DNA from: Rugamonas rubra
GTDB taxonomy: Bacteria > Pseudomonadota > Gammaproteobacteria > Burkholderiales > Burkholderiaceae_D
Direction of reading: 5' to 3'
DNA: 64,000 nt
Assembly (NCBI RefSeq): GCF_900114705.1
Contig: NZ_FOTW01000009.1
Coordinates: forward strand, 249,152-313,151
In this document: one piece after another, positions 44,684 to 52,436 of the stretch
Layout: every line of letters starts with the position of its first letter
How positions within the stretch are numbered: the first letter of the stretch is position 1
The notes under the pieces: generated by a model
What the model saw: only the letters and a program-made list of their open reading frames with translations
Told to the model about the DNA's origin: nothing
Database searches by the model: none
Position numbers and translations under genes: made by a program

Positions 44684-45622
44684 TCAGCCGGTCTCTACGC
44701 GGCGCCGCACCGGGTTGGCCGGGTCGCGGCTCCATTCGCACCAGCCGCCGTCGTAGACGCTGATGCCCTGCCAGTCCATCAACCAGGCGTAGAAGAACGC
44801 CAGCGAGGCGCGCCAGCCGGTGCCGCAGTAGAAGGCGGTGCGGCCGGCGCCGACGATGCCGGCCCGGCGCCACTGTTCGCGGATCTCCCCGGCCGGACGC
44901 ATGCGGCCGTCGGCCAGGTGGAAGGCGCTCATGCTGTTGACGTCGCCGTCGTCGCCCGCCCTGCCCCACAGCGCGCCGGGGATCTCGCCCCGGGCCTCGA
45001 TGTAACTATACCCCGAAATCTTGCCAGTATGTTCACTCCAGCTGCGAATACTCACCAGCGCGCCGTCGCCGCCGGCCAACAGGGCCTTGGCGCCGATGGT
45101 ATCGATCAGATAGTCGGGCCGCGCCGGGAACGGCGCGCCGAAGGCGGCCACGGCGTCGTGGCGGGCCGGCGGCCCGGCCTGCACGGCGTGGCCGCCGGCG
45201 CGCCACAGGGCGAAGCCGCCGTCGAGCAGGCGCACGTCGCGCACGCCGGCGTACAGCAGCAGGTGGGCGGCGCGCGCGGCGGCCAGCGTGCTGCGGCCGT
45301 ACAACACGACGCAGCCGTCGTGGCGCACGCCGAGGCGCAGCAACAGGCGCAGCAGCGTCTGGTCGGACACCTTGTTCCACAACGGCTCCTGCTCCAGTTC
45401 GGCCGTGTCGATGTAGCCGGCGCCGGGGATGTGCGCCTGCTCGAACAGCGCGGCGCCGCCGCAGCCCACCTCGAACAGGCGCCAGCCGGCCGGCGGCGCG
45501 GCCGCCACCGGCCGGCCGGCGTTGAGCGCGGCCAGCCAGGCCGGCGCGACCAGCTGGCGCCAGCGCACCAGGTCCGGGCGGAAGGCGTTTGCGCTACTAT
45601 GTTGGTCGGCTGGGTGGTTCAT
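44684..45622 (-). CDS. Sulfurtransferase with two rhodanese domains
   Basis: A 312-residue protein with tandem rhodanese folds. The first (about 45-150) lacks an active Cys (VVLYGRSTLAAARAAHLLLY); the second carries the active-site loop CGTGWRAS in AFYCGTGWRASLAFFYAW, the CxxGxR-type loop of thiosulfate or mercaptopyruvate sulfurtransferases. Other signs are EVGCGGAALFEQAHIPGAGY and VYDGGWCEWSRDPANPV. It moves sulfane sulfur to cyanide or thiol acceptors; the physiological partner is unknown. It starts 53 bases upstream of the P450 start codon on the same strand and may be co-transcribed. Confidence 0.87.
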   Translation of the reverse strand: MNHPADQHSSANAFRPDLVRWRQLVAPAWLAALNAGRPVAAAPPAGWRLFEVGCGGAALFEQAHIPGAGYIDTAELEQEPLWNKVSDQTLLRLLLRLGVRHDGCVVLYGRSTLAAARAAHLLLYAGVRDVRLLDGGFALWRAGGHAVQAGPPARHDAVAAFGAPFPARPDYLIDTIGAKALLAGGDGALVSIRSWSEHTGKISGYSYIEARGEIPGALWGRAGDDGDVNSMSAFHLADGRMRPAGEIREQWRRAGIVGAGRTAFYCGTGWRASLAFFYAWLMDWQGISVYDGGWCEWSRDPANPVRRRVETG

Positions 45623-45657
45623 CGGTGGACGGCGCGCGGCACGGCCGCGCTGTGGCT

Positions 45658-45709
45658 ATATACTGGAACTATCGACTGGAATTATCGACTGGAATATCAA
45701 CTGGAAAGG
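45658..45709. repeat. Four 13-base tandem repeats before the VOC remnant
   Basis: Four 13-base units with the core ACTGGAA (ATATACTGGAACT, ATCGACTGGAATT, ATCGACTGGAATA, TCAACTGGAAAGG) run head to tail just upstream of a ribosome binding site. Units two and three are nearly identical. Confidence 0.8.
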
Positions 45710-45716
45710 GAGTTCC

Positions 45717-45878
45717 ATGCTGTCGCGCCCGCAGTTCGTCATCGGCGCGCCGTTCGACGGCCGCGACGGCGCGCCGGGCCTGCGGCCGGAATACCATGCG
45801 CACTACTACGGCGCCTATCTGCGCGACCCGGACGGCAACAAGCTGTGCGTGGTCTGCCACGACGCGCCGGCCGCCTGA
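45717..45878 (+). pseudogene. C-terminal remnant of a VOC/glyoxalase-family protein
   Basis: A 53-codon frame, MLSRPQFVIGAPFDGRDGAP to VVCHDAPAA. The segment YHAHYYGAYLRDPDGNKLCV is the usual last strand of VOC-superfamily (glyoxalase/bleomycin-resistance) proteins, which are normally 120-130 residues long. The N-terminal half is missing, and the bases upstream are antisense to the rhodanese gene plus a tandem repeat. GGGAG before the ATG means the fragment could still be translated. It is taken as a decayed gene. Confidence 0.6.
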
Positions 45879-45901
45879 GCGGCGCCGCGCCGTCACGCCG
45901 G

Positions 45902-46102
45902 TCAGGCCAGCGCTTCCTTGGCCGCCTCTTCCGGCGTCAGGCCGTCGTAGAACTGGTCGGTGAACCACTCGACCTCTTCCTCGATGTGTTCCTGCGCCTG
46001 CTCCTGCGTGGCGCCGCCGGCCACCAGGAAGCCCTCGACTTCGATGCACCAGTTAATCAGCGCCATCGTTTCCGGGTCCAGCTCTTCTTTTTTCTTCGCC
46101 AT
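45902..46102 (-). CDS. Small conserved acidic protein of unknown function
   Basis: A 66-residue soluble protein, MAKKKEELDPETMALINWCI, then EQAQEHIEEEVEWFTDQF and YDGLTPEEAAKEALA. It is highly acidic with two predicted helices and a single Cys; no known motif or membrane segment. AGAGGTATCAAG precedes the ATG at 46102. The frame stays open upstream through the riboswitch region, which cannot be coding on this strand, so the short form is chosen. It is convergent with the VOC remnant. Confidence 0.65.
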   Translation of the reverse strand: MAKKKEELDPETMALINWCIEVEGFLVAGGATQEQAQEHIEEEVEWFTDQFYDGLTPEEAAKEALA

Positions 46103-46295
46103 CTTGATACCTCTTGCCAAAATCACGCACGCCAACCGGTGCCAGCCCGTAGTGTAGCAGCTCGGCCCGGCGGCGGCGGCGAATCGGCCCGCCCGACGCC
46201 CGCCCGGGTCTAGTGGAAAACCCCTAGGCGCGCACCGGATCGGCCGAATTGCGCTAGAATTGTCGCGCTTGCCATCCGGCAGGCACAACAATACG

Positions 46296-46437
46296 TCTTC
46301 GGGGCGGGGTGCGATTCCCCACCGGCGGTAAGACCGGCAACGGTCAAGCCCGCGAGCGCCCGCCGGGCAGTGTGCCGGCGGGGTCAGCAGATCTGGTGCG
46401 ACTCCAGAGCCGACGGTATAGTCCGGATGAAAGAAGA
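46296..46437 (+). promoter_or_regulatory. FMN riboswitch (RFN element)
   Basis: The conserved RFN parts are all present in order: TCTTCGGGGCGGGGTGCGAT, TTCCCCACCGGCGGTAAG, a variable stem, GCCGGCGGGGTCAGCAGA, TCTGGTGCGACTCCAGAGCC, GACGGTATAGTCCGGATGAA and AGAAGA closing the P1 helix with TCTTC. When FMN binds, expression of the downstream ribB should fall. The distance to the ribB ATG is about 100 bases, room for an expression platform. A TAGAAT box at 46255 may be the -10 of the transcript. Confidence 0.96.
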
Positions 46438-46539
46438 TGTGCGGTAACGTGGTCCCCTGTCCGATGCGTCGGCGCGGGCGGCCGCGCGTATTCGCTTGCC
46501 CTGTCGCGTTTTTCGCCATCGATGCGAGGAGCGTTTCCC

Positions 46540-47196
46540 ATGTTAGTCAGCACCAACCCGTCCCACCAACTCCACTCCACCGACCTGGAGGGCCGCATCG
46601 CCGCCGCCCTGGCCGCCATGCGCGCCGGCGTGCCGGTGATCCTGCTCGACGACTTCGACCGCGAGAACGAGGCCGACCTGATCCTCGCCGCCGAAAAAGT
46701 CACCGTCGAGAGCATGGCCCTGCTGATCCGCGAATGCAGCGGCATCGTCTGCCTGTGCCTGACCGCCGAGCGGGTGCGCGAGCTCGAGCTGCCGCCCATG
46801 GCCGCCGACAACGGCAGCCGCTACGGCACCCCGTTCACCGTCTCGATCGAGGCGCGCGACGGCGTCACCACCGGCGTCTCGGCGGCCGACCGCGTGACCA
46901 CGGTGCGCGCCGCCATCGCCGCCGACGCCAAGCCGGCCGACCTGGTCCACCCCGGCCACGTCTTCCCGCTGCGCGCCACGCCGGGCGGCGTGCTGGCCCG
47001 CGCCGGCCACACCGAGGGCTCGGTCGACCTGGCCCGCATGGCCGGCCTGCAGCCGGCCGCCGTGCTGTGCGAGCTGATGAATCCGGACGGCAGCATGATG
47101 CGCGGCGCGGCGATCGAACGCTTCGCCGAGCAGCACGGCATGCCGATCCTGACCATCGCCGAGATGATCAGCTGGCGCCGCGGCCGGGGCGAGTAG
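46540..47196 (+). CDS. ribB: 3,4-dihydroxy-2-butanone-4-phosphate synthase
   Basis: A 218-residue enzyme that turns ribulose 5-phosphate into the four-carbon unit of riboflavin, releasing formate. Motifs: [20 protein letters not shown] with the acidic metal-binding loop, [67 protein letters not shown] and [11 protein letters not shown]. It is the stand-alone form without a fused GTP cyclohydrolase II domain, as controlled by an FMN riboswitch in many proteobacteria. The ATG at 46540 has GAGGAGCG upstream. No other rib genes are in the window. Confidence 0.96.
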   Translation: MLVSTNPSHQLHSTDLEGRIAAALAAMRAGVPVILLDDFDRENEADLILAAEKVTVESMALLIRECSGIVCLCLTAERVRELELPPMAADNGSRYGTPFTVSIEARDGVTTGVSAADRVTTVRAAIAADAKPADLVHPGHVFPLRATPGGVLARAGHTEGSVDLARMAGLQPAAVLCELMNPDGSMMRGAAIERFAEQHGMPILTIAEMISWRRGRGE

Positions 47197-47241
47197 GCCG
47201 TCCGACGGCAACGCACCAGGGTTGACGCAAGGGCAGGCGCC

Positions 47242-47267
47242 AGGGTCAGACCCTAGGGTCTGACCCT
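47242..47267. repeat. Intergenic palindrome, family A, copy 5
   Basis: Perfect 26-base palindrome of the AGGGTCAGACCCT type, between convergent ribB and the MFS transporter gene. Confidence 0.9.
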
Positions 47268-47280
47268 AAGGATGCGGCGT

Positions 47281-48723
47281 TCAAGCCTCGGGCAGCGCCG
47301 CCAGCGGCGCCGACGGCCTGGCCAGCCTGACGTGGCGGTACACCAGCGCCCAGGCGCCGGCATAGGCCAGCGCGATCAGCCCGAAGGCCAGCGGCAGGCG
47401 CCACCGCCAATCGAGCGCCATGTGCAGCACGCTGCCCATCATCGCCACGCCGACCAGGGCGCCGATCTGGCGGTTGGCGTTCAACGCGGCGGCGGCGCTG
47501 TTGGCATGCACCCGGCCGGCCACCTGCATCACCGTCGCCGTCATGCCCGGTATCGCGATGCCGATGGCGACGTTCATCAGCATCGTCCCCAACACCAGCA
47601 ACAGATAGGGCGTGTCCGGCCGCAGGAAGGCCAGCAAGGCCACGGCCATCGCCAGGCCCACGCTCAAACCGTACAACATCGGCGGCCGCACGCCGACCCG
47701 CGCCGAGATCCGTCCAGACAGCAGATTGCCGGCGGCGAAGGCGGCCATCATCGGCACCAGTTGCAGCCCGGTGTGCAGGGCGTCGGCCCCGCCCGACTGC
47801 TGCAAAAACAAACTCAACAAGAACAACTGGCCGAACACGGCGAAATTGATCAGGAAACCGACGCCGTTGGCGGCGCCGAAGGTGGCGCTGGCGAACAGCG
47901 CGCGTGGCAGCAGCGGATGGGCGCCACGGCGTTCCCGCCGCAGCAGCGCGCCGGCCGACAAGACCGTCAACACGGCCGCCGTCAACACCGGCGCCGAGCC
48001 CCAGCCCAGCGTTGGCCCCTCGATCAGCACGAAGCTCAACGCGGCCAGTGCCAACACGCCCAGCGCGTGGCTGAGCAGGGACAGCGCGCGCTCGTGCCGT
48101 GGCGTGGCCGGCAGCAGCGTCTGCGTCAGCACGATGCCCAGCAGGCCGATCGGCACGTTCACCCAAAACACGCTGCGCCAGCCGAAGCTGTGCACCAGGA
48201 TGCCGCCCACCAGCGGACCGGCCGACGAGGCGCAGCCGACGATGGCCGACCAGGTGCCCAGCATGCGGGCGCGGGTGTGGTCGTCGTCGTAGGCGTGGCT
48301 CAGCAGGCTGAGGGAGCTGGGCATGAACAAGGCGGCGCCGGCCCCCTGCAGCAGGCGCGCGGCGATCAGCGCGTTGCCGCTGGGCGCCAGCGCGCACAGC
48401 ACGGAGGCGCCGATGAACAGCGCCAGGCCGCCCTGGTAGACGGTCTTCGGGCCATAGCGGTCGGCCAGCGCGCCGCCGGCCAGCAGCAGCGCGGCGAAGG
48501 TCAGCGTGTAGCCGTCGACCACCCAGACCAGGCCGGTGAGCGGCACCGCCAGGTCGAGCGAGATGTCGGACAGGGCGGTGTTGACGGCGGTGACGTCGAT
48601 CATCGCCATCACGAAGCCTATCGCTAACGTCAGCAGCACCAACAAGGCCGGCACGGCCGGCTTGGCTGCTGCTGCGGCGGCGGCGACGGGCGCGGCGGCG
48701 GGGGATTTCTGCGGGGATGTCAT
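47281..48723 (-). CDS. MFS transporter, DHA2 (14-helix drug/proton antiporter) family
   Basis: A 480-residue inner-membrane protein with about fourteen helices. After an Ala/Pro-rich N-terminal tail it reads VLLTLAIGFVMAMIDVTAVN and TALSDISLDLAVPLTGLVWV, the helix 1-2 pattern of EmrB/QacA-type pumps; motif A is GGALADRYGPKTVYQGGLAL, and motif C-like sequence is AWSAIVGCASSAGPLVGGIL (written here from TWSAIVGC onward). It probably exports a toxic compound using the proton gradient. It is divergent from a LysR-type gene, its likely regulator. The substrate is unknown. Confidence 0.87.
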   Translation of the reverse strand: MTSPQKSPAAAPVAAAAAAAKPAVPALLVLLTLAIGFVMAMIDVTAVNTALSDISLDLAVPLTGLVWVVDGYTLTFAALLLAGGALADRYGPKTVYQGGLALFIGASVLCALAPSGNALIAARLLQGAGAALFMPSSLSLLSHAYDDDHTRARMLGTWSAIVGCASSAGPLVGGILVHSFGWRSVFWVNVPIGLLGIVLTQTLLPATPRHERALSLLSHALGVLALAALSFVLIEGPTLGWGSAPVLTAAVLTVLSAGALLRRERRGAHPLLPRALFASATFGAANGVGFLINFAVFGQLFLLSLFLQQSGGADALHTGLQLVPMMAAFAAGNLLSGRISARVGVRPPMLYGLSVGLAMAVALLAFLRPDTPYLLLVLGTMLMNVAIGIAIPGMTATVMQVAGRVHANSAAAALNANRQIGALVGVAMMGSVLHMALDWRWRLPLAFGLIALAYAGAWALVYRHVRLARPSAPLAALPEA

Positions 48724-48807
48724 GGCTTTCCTATGGCGGGAGAGATTTCAAGCCGCATGGTAGGCCGCTTGCGTGATGCAGTAAATACGCATAAGATCGG
48801 CACCCCG

Positions 48808-49731
48808 ATGCGAAAATGCATCGCCAGCACACCACCTCGCCCACACCTCGCCAGGAGCAGCGCCATCGACTGGGACAACGCCCGGATTTTTCTCGCCATC
48901 TACCGCTCCGGCACCCTGCGCGGCGCCGCCGGCACCCTGCTGATCGACCAGGCCACGGTGGGCCGCCGCCTGGCCGCGCTGGAAACCTCGCTGGGCGCCC
49001 GCCTGTTCCTGCGCACGCCGTCCGGCTACGTCGCCACCCCGGCCGGCGAGCTGGCGCTGGCCGCCGCCGAGTTGATGGAGCAGGCCGCCGACCAGCTGCA
49101 ACGCGAAATGCAGGGCATCGACAACCGCTTGTCCGGCATCGTCCGCGTCGCCACCACCGACACCATGGCCAGCAGCTTCGTCATCGCCGCCCTGCAGCGC
49201 CTGCACGTGATGCACCCGGAGATCCGCATCGTCCTCAGCACCACCACGCAGATCTCCAGCCTGACCCGGCGCGAGGCCGACCTGGCCGTGCGCACGCTGC
49301 GCCCCACCAGCCCCGACCTGATCTCGCGCCACCTGACGCGGCGCGACATGGGCCTGTACGCCACCGCCGGCTACCTGCGCGAGCGCGGCGAGCCGCAGCG
49401 CGGCACCGCGCTGGCCGGCCACGACATCGTCATCTACCAGAGCAGCATCGCGCCGCGCCACCGCGAAAAAATCTGCGGCGAGCCGGTCGCCAACGCCCGC
49501 GTGGCGATGGAGGTCAACAGCGGCATGATGCTGATCGAGGCGACGCGGGCCGGCCTGGGCATCGGCGAGCTGCCCTGCCACATGGCCGACCTCGACCCGC
49601 AACTGGTGCGCATCTGGCCCGAGCGGGTCGAACACTACGACACCTGGCTGGTCATGCACAGCGACCTGAGTCGCAGCGCCCGCGTGCGCGCCGTGGCCGA
49701 CGCCATCGTCGAGACCTTCGCGCCGCAGTAG
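48808..49731 (+). CDS. LysR-family transcriptional regulator
   Basis: A 307-residue regulator. The winged helix covers residues 15-80: DWDNARIFLAIYRSGTLRGA, AGTLLIDQATVGRRLAALE, TSLGARLFLRTPSGYVATPA. The effector-binding domain follows (RVATTDTMASSFVIAALQRL, VLSTTTQISSLTRREADLAV, GLGIGELPCHMADLDPQLVR). It belongs to the class with the sequence IDQATVGRRLAALE found in many regulators that sit beside pumps. The start at 48808 is provisional; an earlier ATG at 48757 is in frame. It is divergent from the MFS pump gene. Confidence 0.87.
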   Translation: MRKCIASTPPRPHLARSSAIDWDNARIFLAIYRSGTLRGAAGTLLIDQATVGRRLAALETSLGARLFLRTPSGYVATPAGELALAAAELMEQAADQLQREMQGIDNRLSGIVRVATTDTMASSFVIAALQRLHVMHPEIRIVLSTTTQISSLTRREADLAVRTLRPTSPDLISRHLTRRDMGLYATAGYLRERGEPQRGTALAGHDIVIYQSSIAPRHREKICGEPVANARVAMEVNSGMMLIEATRAGLGIGELPCHMADLDPQLVRIWPERVEHYDTWLVMHSDLSRSARVRAVADAIVETFAPQ

Positions 49732-49803
49732 CGCGGTAGCTAAGTAGAAGCCGGCGGCCCAGCCGGACGCCCCGGCGCCGCCACGCAATGCTAAGATGCC
49801 AAT

Positions 49804-50604
49804 ATGATTTCATCCACATCCATTCCGGCCGCGCTGCGCCGCCTGCACCGTTCCGCCATGAGCTGGCTGGGCGGCTGGTGGCGCCTGCTGCACTTCGCCG
49901 TGCTGATGCTGGAGCTGGCGCTGATGCCGAGCAGCTACCGCCAGCCGCTGCGCCCCGCGCTGGCGCGCCAACTGGTGCAGGCCACCGCGCCCAACCTGCT
50001 GTGGTTCACCGTGCTGGCGTCATTGATCAGCCTGGTGTTGATCCGCATCGTCGTGGTCACCTCGCAAAGCTACGGCCTGTCGCGCTTCGCGCTGGAGATG
50101 GTGGTGCGCGTGCTGGTGCTCGAGTTGATCCCGCTGACCGCCGCCGCCTTCGTCGCCCTGCGCAGCACCCTGCCCACCGGCCTCGAACTGGCGCAGCGCC
50201 GCGCCGAGGGCGACTTCGGCGCCCAGGCCAGCGGCATGGCGCTGCTGCGCAGCGAATACTTCCCGCGCGTGGCCGCCGGCGTGTTCGCCGTCTGGCTGCT
50301 GGCGGCGGTCAGCTGCGTGCTCACGCTGCTGCTGGCCTACCTGTCGCTGTACGGCTTTACGCCGTGGGCGCTGGACGGCTACACCCGCGTCGTCGGCCAG
50401 GTGTTCAACCCGGCCGTCGCCCTGATCCTGCTGTTGAAGATCGTGTTCTTCAGCTTCGCCGCCGGCCTGATCCCGATGGCCTCGTCCTTTTACGACGGCG
50501 CCAGCTACCGCCCCCGCGCCAGCCACGGCCTGAACGACATGGTGCGCGTGTTCGGCGTCATCCTGCTGATCGAAATCGCCTCCCTGATGGGCAACTACTA
50601 CTGA
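49804..50604 (+). CDS. MlaE-family ABC transporter permease
   Basis: A 266-residue inner-membrane protein with five or six helices: LHFAVLMLELALMPS, LLWFTVLASLISLVLIRIVV, ALEMVVRVLVLELIPLTAAA, FAVWLLAAVSCVLTLLLAYL, NPAVALILLLKIVFFSFAAG and VFGVILLIEIASLMGNYY. The segment LELIPLTAAAFVALRSTLPT resembles the conserved ELxPLxxxx(V/L)RxG region of MlaE. It is the permease of an MCE-type phospholipid or hydrophobic-compound transport system. The MCE-domain gene follows 22 bases on. No ATP-binding subunit gene is next to it. Confidence 0.8.
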   Translation: MISSTSIPAALRRLHRSAMSWLGGWWRLLHFAVLMLELALMPSSYRQPLRPALARQLVQATAPNLLWFTVLASLISLVLIRIVVVTSQSYGLSRFALEMVVRVLVLELIPLTAAAFVALRSTLPTGLELAQRRAEGDFGAQASGMALLRSEYFPRVAAGVFAVWLLAAVSCVLTLLLAYLSLYGFTPWALDGYTRVVGQVFNPAVALILLLKIVFFSFAAGLIPMASSFYDGASYRPRASHGLNDMVRVFGVILLIEIASLMGNYY

Positions 50605-50626
50605 GCGCGCCAACGCGCCACCCGAC

Positions 50627-51613
50627 ATGACCGACACCACGCCCTCCCCCCTGATTCCACCCGAGCCGCCACCGATCCGCAACGCCGAGTTCAAGGCCGC
50701 CCTGCTGCTGGCCCTGATGGTGGCGCTGCTGCTCGGCGCCGTGCTCTACCTGATGTACGCGCGCGGCGCCTTCGAGGCGACCCAGACCCTGCTGCTGCAA
50801 GCCGACGACTCCGAGGGCGTGGTGGTCGGCATGGACGTCACCTTCGCCGGCTTCCCGGTCGGCCGCGTGCGCCGCATCGAGCTGGCCGAGGACGGCAAGG
50901 CGCGCATCGTCGTCGACGTGCCGCGCAAGGACGCCCACTGGCTGCGCACCACCAGCATCTTCACGCTGGAGCGCGGCCTGGTGGGCGGCGCCCGCCTGCG
51001 CGCCTACAGCGGCATTCCGACCGACCCGCCGCTGGCCGACGGCGCCGTGCGCGCCCTGCTGGTGGGCGACGCCGGCGCCGAGATCCCGCGCCTGCTGGCC
51101 GCCGCCAAGGAGCTGCTGCAAAACCTGAGCAGCCTGACGGCGGAAAACTCCGCGCTGGAGGCCAGCCTGCGCAACGTTAAGGGCATGACCGACAAGATCA
51201 ACGGCCCGGCCGGCGCCATGGGCCTGCTGGCCGGCGACGACAAACAGGCGCAGCAGCTGGTCGAGCGGGCCAACAAGCTGTTGGTGACGGTGGACGCGCT
51301 GGCCCTCAAGGCCGACAGCCTGATCGGCAACGCCGACCGCCGCGTCTTCGGCAAGGACGGCGTGATGACCGACGCCCAGGCCACCGTGGTGCAGCTCAAC
51401 GCCCTGCTGGCCGACGCCCGCGCCAGCCTGAAGAAAATGGACGCCGTGCTGGTCGAGGCGCAGGCCGTCGGCGCCAACGCCAGGGTCGCCACCGCCGACC
51501 TGGGCAGCTTGCGCGCCGAGGTCGAAAGCAGCCTGCGCCGGGTCGAGCAGCTGGTCAACGAGATCAACCGCAAATGGCCGTTCAAACGCGACACGGAGAT
51601 CAAGCTGCCATGA
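50627..51613 (+). CDS. MCE-domain (MlaD-like) protein
   Basis: A 328-residue protein with one N-terminal membrane helix (AALLLALMVALLLGAVLYLM) and an MCE domain at about 45-130 (ADDSEGVVVGMDVTFAGFPV, GRVRRIELAEDGKARIVVDV, RGLVGGARLRAYSG), followed by a long helical region (LLVTVDALALKADSLIGN, AQATVVQLNALLADARASLK). MCE proteins form periplasmic hexamers through which lipids pass. The operon order permease-MCE-lipoprotein fits this. The stop codon overlaps the next start (ATGA). Confidence 0.87.
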   Translation: MTDTTPSPLIPPEPPPIRNAEFKAALLLALMVALLLGAVLYLMYARGAFEATQTLLLQADDSEGVVVGMDVTFAGFPVGRVRRIELAEDGKARIVVDVPRKDAHWLRTTSIFTLERGLVGGARLRAYSGIPTDPPLADGAVRALLVGDAGAEIPRLLAAAKELLQNLSSLTAENSALEASLRNVKGMTDKINGPAGAMGLLAGDDKQAQQLVERANKLLVTVDALALKADSLIGNADRRVFGKDGVMTDAQATVVQLNALLADARASLKKMDAVLVEAQAVGANARVATADLGSLRAEVESSLRRVEQLVNEINRKWPFKRDTEIKLP

Positions 51614-52320
51614 CCAGCACAACGACATGCAACGCCGCCACCACGCCAGCGCGCCTGCCACGACCAGCGACGCTGCTGGCCGCACTGGCCCTGCTGGCCG
51701 GCTGCGGCAACAACCCGCCGCTGCCGGATTGGCAAATGGACGCCCACGGCGCGCTCGACCGCGCCCAGGCCGCCTACATGGAGGGCAACGCGAAAGTGGA
51801 GGCGGCCGAGTTCACCCGCGCCCGCGCCAGCCTGGCCAGCACCGGCCAGCCCGGCCTGGTGATCCGCGCCGAGCTGCTGCGCTGCGCCGGCCACGTCGCC
51901 GCGCTGGCCTTCGACGACTGCCCCGGCTTCGAGCAGCTGCGCCCGGACGCCGGCGCGGCCGACCGCGCCTACGCCGCCTACCTGGCCGGCCGCGCCGGCG
52001 CGCAGGAGGCCGCCCTGCTGCCGCCGCAGCACCAGCCGGTGGCGATGGCCGGCAACGACGCCGCCGCCGCTGCTGCTGCCGTGCAGGCGATCGCCGATCC
52101 GCTGTCGAAGTTGGTGGCGTCGGGAGTGTTGTTGCGCGCCGGACGCGCCAGCCCGCCGGTGTTGGCGGGCGCGGTGGAGGCGGCGTCGGCGCAAGGCTGG
52201 CGCCGGCCGCTGTTGGCCTGGCTGGGCGTACAGGCGCAGCGCGCCGAGCAGGCCGGCGACGCGCAGGAGGCCGCGCGCCTGCGCCGCCGCATCGCGCTAG
52301 CCTCTGAGCCGCAAAGATAA
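51610..52320 (+). CDS. Lipoprotein of the MCE transport operon
   Basis: A 236-residue protein with a lipoprotein signal peptide: LLAALALLAGCGNNPPLPDW, where LAGC is the lipobox and Cys31 the lipid-anchored residue. The rest is Ala-rich and helical, with several TPR-like helices (ALDRAQAAYMEGNAKVEAAE, ARASLASTGQPGLVIRAELL), and no enzymatic motif. Its start overlaps the MCE gene by four bases. It is likely to be the outer-membrane or periplasmic partner of this system, a role inferred from context. Family B palindrome copy 2 follows the stop codon. Confidence 0.8.
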   Translation: MTSTTTCNAATTPARLPRPATLLAALALLAGCGNNPPLPDWQMDAHGALDRAQAAYMEGNAKVEAAEFTRARASLASTGQPGLVIRAELLRCAGHVAALAFDDCPGFEQLRPDAGAADRAYAAYLAGRAGAQEAALLPPQHQPVAMAGNDAAAAAAAVQAIADPLSKLVASGVLLRAGRASPPVLAGAVEAASAQGWRRPLLAWLGVQAQRAEQAGDAQEAARLRRRIALASEPQR

Positions 52321-52328
52321 AGAACCCC

Positions 52329-52425
52329 GGGGTCAGTGCCGACATTCGGACACGAACTCAACCATATACCGTGCCATCGCGCCGGCTTACAGCTGAGCCT
52401 GTGTCCGAATGTCGGCACTGACCCC
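52329..52425. repeat. Intergenic palindrome, family B, copy 2
   Basis: Two perfectly complementary 25-base arms (52329-52353 and 52401-52425), beginning GGGGTCAGTGCCGACATTCG, around a 47-base unrelated interior. It lies between the convergent lipoprotein and helicase genes. Unlike copy 1, the loop is long, which suggests that the ends move or are copied as a pair around variable cargo. Confidence 0.92.
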
Positions 52426-52436
52426 GCCTGTTACTA

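Noticed and set aside
45902..46519. A 205-codon minus-strand frame extending the small acidic protein upstream
   Set aside because: The extension is antisense to the FMN riboswitch and lacks a ribosome binding site, while the internal ATG at 46102 has one.
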